DNA of 64,000 nt from Salegentibacter sp. 24. GTDB lineage: Bacteria > Bacteroidota > Bacteroidia > Flavobacteriales > Flavobacteriaceae. Below are positions 63,355 through 64,000 of this stretch, in pieces. The translations under genes and the position numbers were made by a program. Where the stretch lies: the NCBI RefSeq assembly GCF_004362395.1, contig NZ_SNWE01000005.1, positions 62,001 to 126,000 on the forward strand, written 5' to 3'. The notes below the pieces were generated by a model. That model had not been told where the DNA came from. It searched no databases and was given only the letters and a program-made list of their open reading frames with translations. Every line of letters starts with the position of its first letter. Position 1 is the stretch's first letter.

Positions 63355-64000
63355 TTAGGCGGATTTATTAGCCAACTGTCCACAGGCTGCATCGATATCT
63401 TTTCCACGAGAACGTCTTACGGTAACTGTAATACCGTTTCGCTCCAAAATTTGCTGGTACATATCTGTAGCCTTAGAAGAAGCTTGTTGGAAATTGCCAT
63501 CATCTATAGGATTATATTCTATTAAATTAACTTTACACGGCACATAATTGCAAAAACGCACCAGAGCTTCAGCATCTTTTCGGGTGTCATTAATATCCTT
63601 CCAAACGATATATTCATATGTGATCCGGCTTTTCGTTTTAGAATACCAATACTCCAAAGCTTCACGAAGATCAGCTAACGTAAAAGTTTCGTTAAAAGGC
63701 ATTATCTGTGTGCGGATCTCATCGGTTGCGGCGTGGAGTGAAACAGCGAGTTTTATCTTGGTTTGGTCATCGGCTAGTTTCTTGATCATTTTTGGCACCC
63801 CGGAAGTAGAAATAGTAATTCGTTTTGGAGACATTCCTAAACCTTCGGGTGATGTTATCTTTTCTACCGCTTTCATGACATTGTTATAATTCATAAGCGG
63901 CTCTCCCATACCCATAAAAACAATATTGCTTAGCGGTCTGTCAAAATACAGTCTGCTTTCATTATCTATGGCAACTACCTGATCGTAGATTTCATCAGGA
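63355..64000 (-). CDS. rlmN: 23S rRNA/tRNA adenine-C2 methyltransferase RlmN, C-terminal part (runs off the window)
   Basis: The frame is open from base 64000 down to the stop at 63355, about 215 codons, and the N-terminal part including the radical-SAM CxxxCxxC is outside the window. Visible are the RlmN blocks IVFMGMGEPLMNY, SPKRITISTSGVP, LAVSLHAA, PFNETFTLADL, YEYIVWKDIND and the C-terminal RRSRGKDIDAACGQLA with the methyl-carrying catalytic Cys. It methylates C2 of A2503 in 23S rRNA and A37 in some tRNAs. An ATG at 63913-63915 is internal to the gene and not its start. Confidence 0.95.
   Translation of the reverse strand, partial: PDEIYDQVVAIDNESRLYFDRPLSNIVFMGMGEPLMNYNNVMKAVEKITSPEGLGMSPKRITISTSGVPKMIKKLADDQTKIKLAVSLHAATDEIRTQIMPFNETFTLADLREALEYWYSKTKSRITYEYIVWKDINDTRKDAEALVRFCNYVPCKVNLIEYNPIDDGNFQQASSKATDMYQQILERNGITVTVRRSRGKDIDAACGQLANKSA

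Noticed and set aside
63355-63915. Start of rlmN at 63915
   Set aside because: The frame and RlmN-like sequence continue to base 64000, so this ATG is internal.

Overview
The window looks like a chromosome segment of a glycan-degrading member of the Bacteroidota, most likely a Flavobacteriaceae species of the Gramella/Salegentibacter/Zunongwangia kind. The basis is AT-rich DNA, three SusC/SusD pairs, SPII lipoproteins, promoters of the TTG-N18-21-TAnnTTTG type and flavobacterial housekeeping neighbours. The genus is an inference. No gene here fixes it.

Bases 1-15260, minus strand, hold a xylan utilization locus read from right to left: SusC, SusD, SusC, SusD, a surface lipoprotein, a GH10 xylanase split by carbohydrate-binding modules, a second GH10 xylanase, and the start of a GH97 enzyme that leaves the window. 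This is the core order of the Bacteroidetes xylan utilization system (xusA-E plus xyn10A). The 690-bp region upstream holds a promoter candidate with phased repeats. A 99-bp element with perfect 16-bp inverted ends sits between the two xylanase genes.

Bases 15950-26683 hold the matching intracellular part: a CE1-like esterase, then (minus) a NUDIX-HTH regulator, an acetylesterase, transaldolase and a two-piece transketolase, and divergently (plus) a xylose symporter, xylulokinase and xylose isomerase. Together these turn imported xylo-oligosaccharide products into pentose-phosphate intermediates. The regulator has a broken NUDIX catalytic motif and is probably a sugar-sensing repressor.

Bases 26880-33489 are a mixed, partly eroded stretch: a small WIRSQ-type protein, a TonB-receptor-like barrel, an MNT antitoxin with a frameshifted HEPN toxin, a zeta-toxin-like kinase with a small partner, a likely group II intron relic, tRNA-Arg(UCG) and a YqeY-like protein.

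Bases 33621-59371 hold a second glycan locus. A minus-strand run of ten genes encodes SusC, SusD, a two-LamG lipoprotein, three paralogous GH144-like enzymes, a secreted metallophosphoesterase, an esterase, a GH43-like protein and a GH3 beta-glucosidase. A membrane-spanning propeller/YYY/LuxR regulator lies upstream and a sulfatase is divergent to it. An esterase and a GH2 enzyme with a malectin-like domain lie on the plus strand at the far end. The best reading is use of beta-1,2-glucan, possibly the phosphoglycerol- or succinyl-decorated periplasmic glucans of other bacteria. That substrate is inferred.

Bases 59489-64000 hold a radical-SAM/TIGR03915 DNA-metabolism pair, two small acidic lipoproteins, a polyprenyl diphosphate synthase and the 3' part of rlmN.
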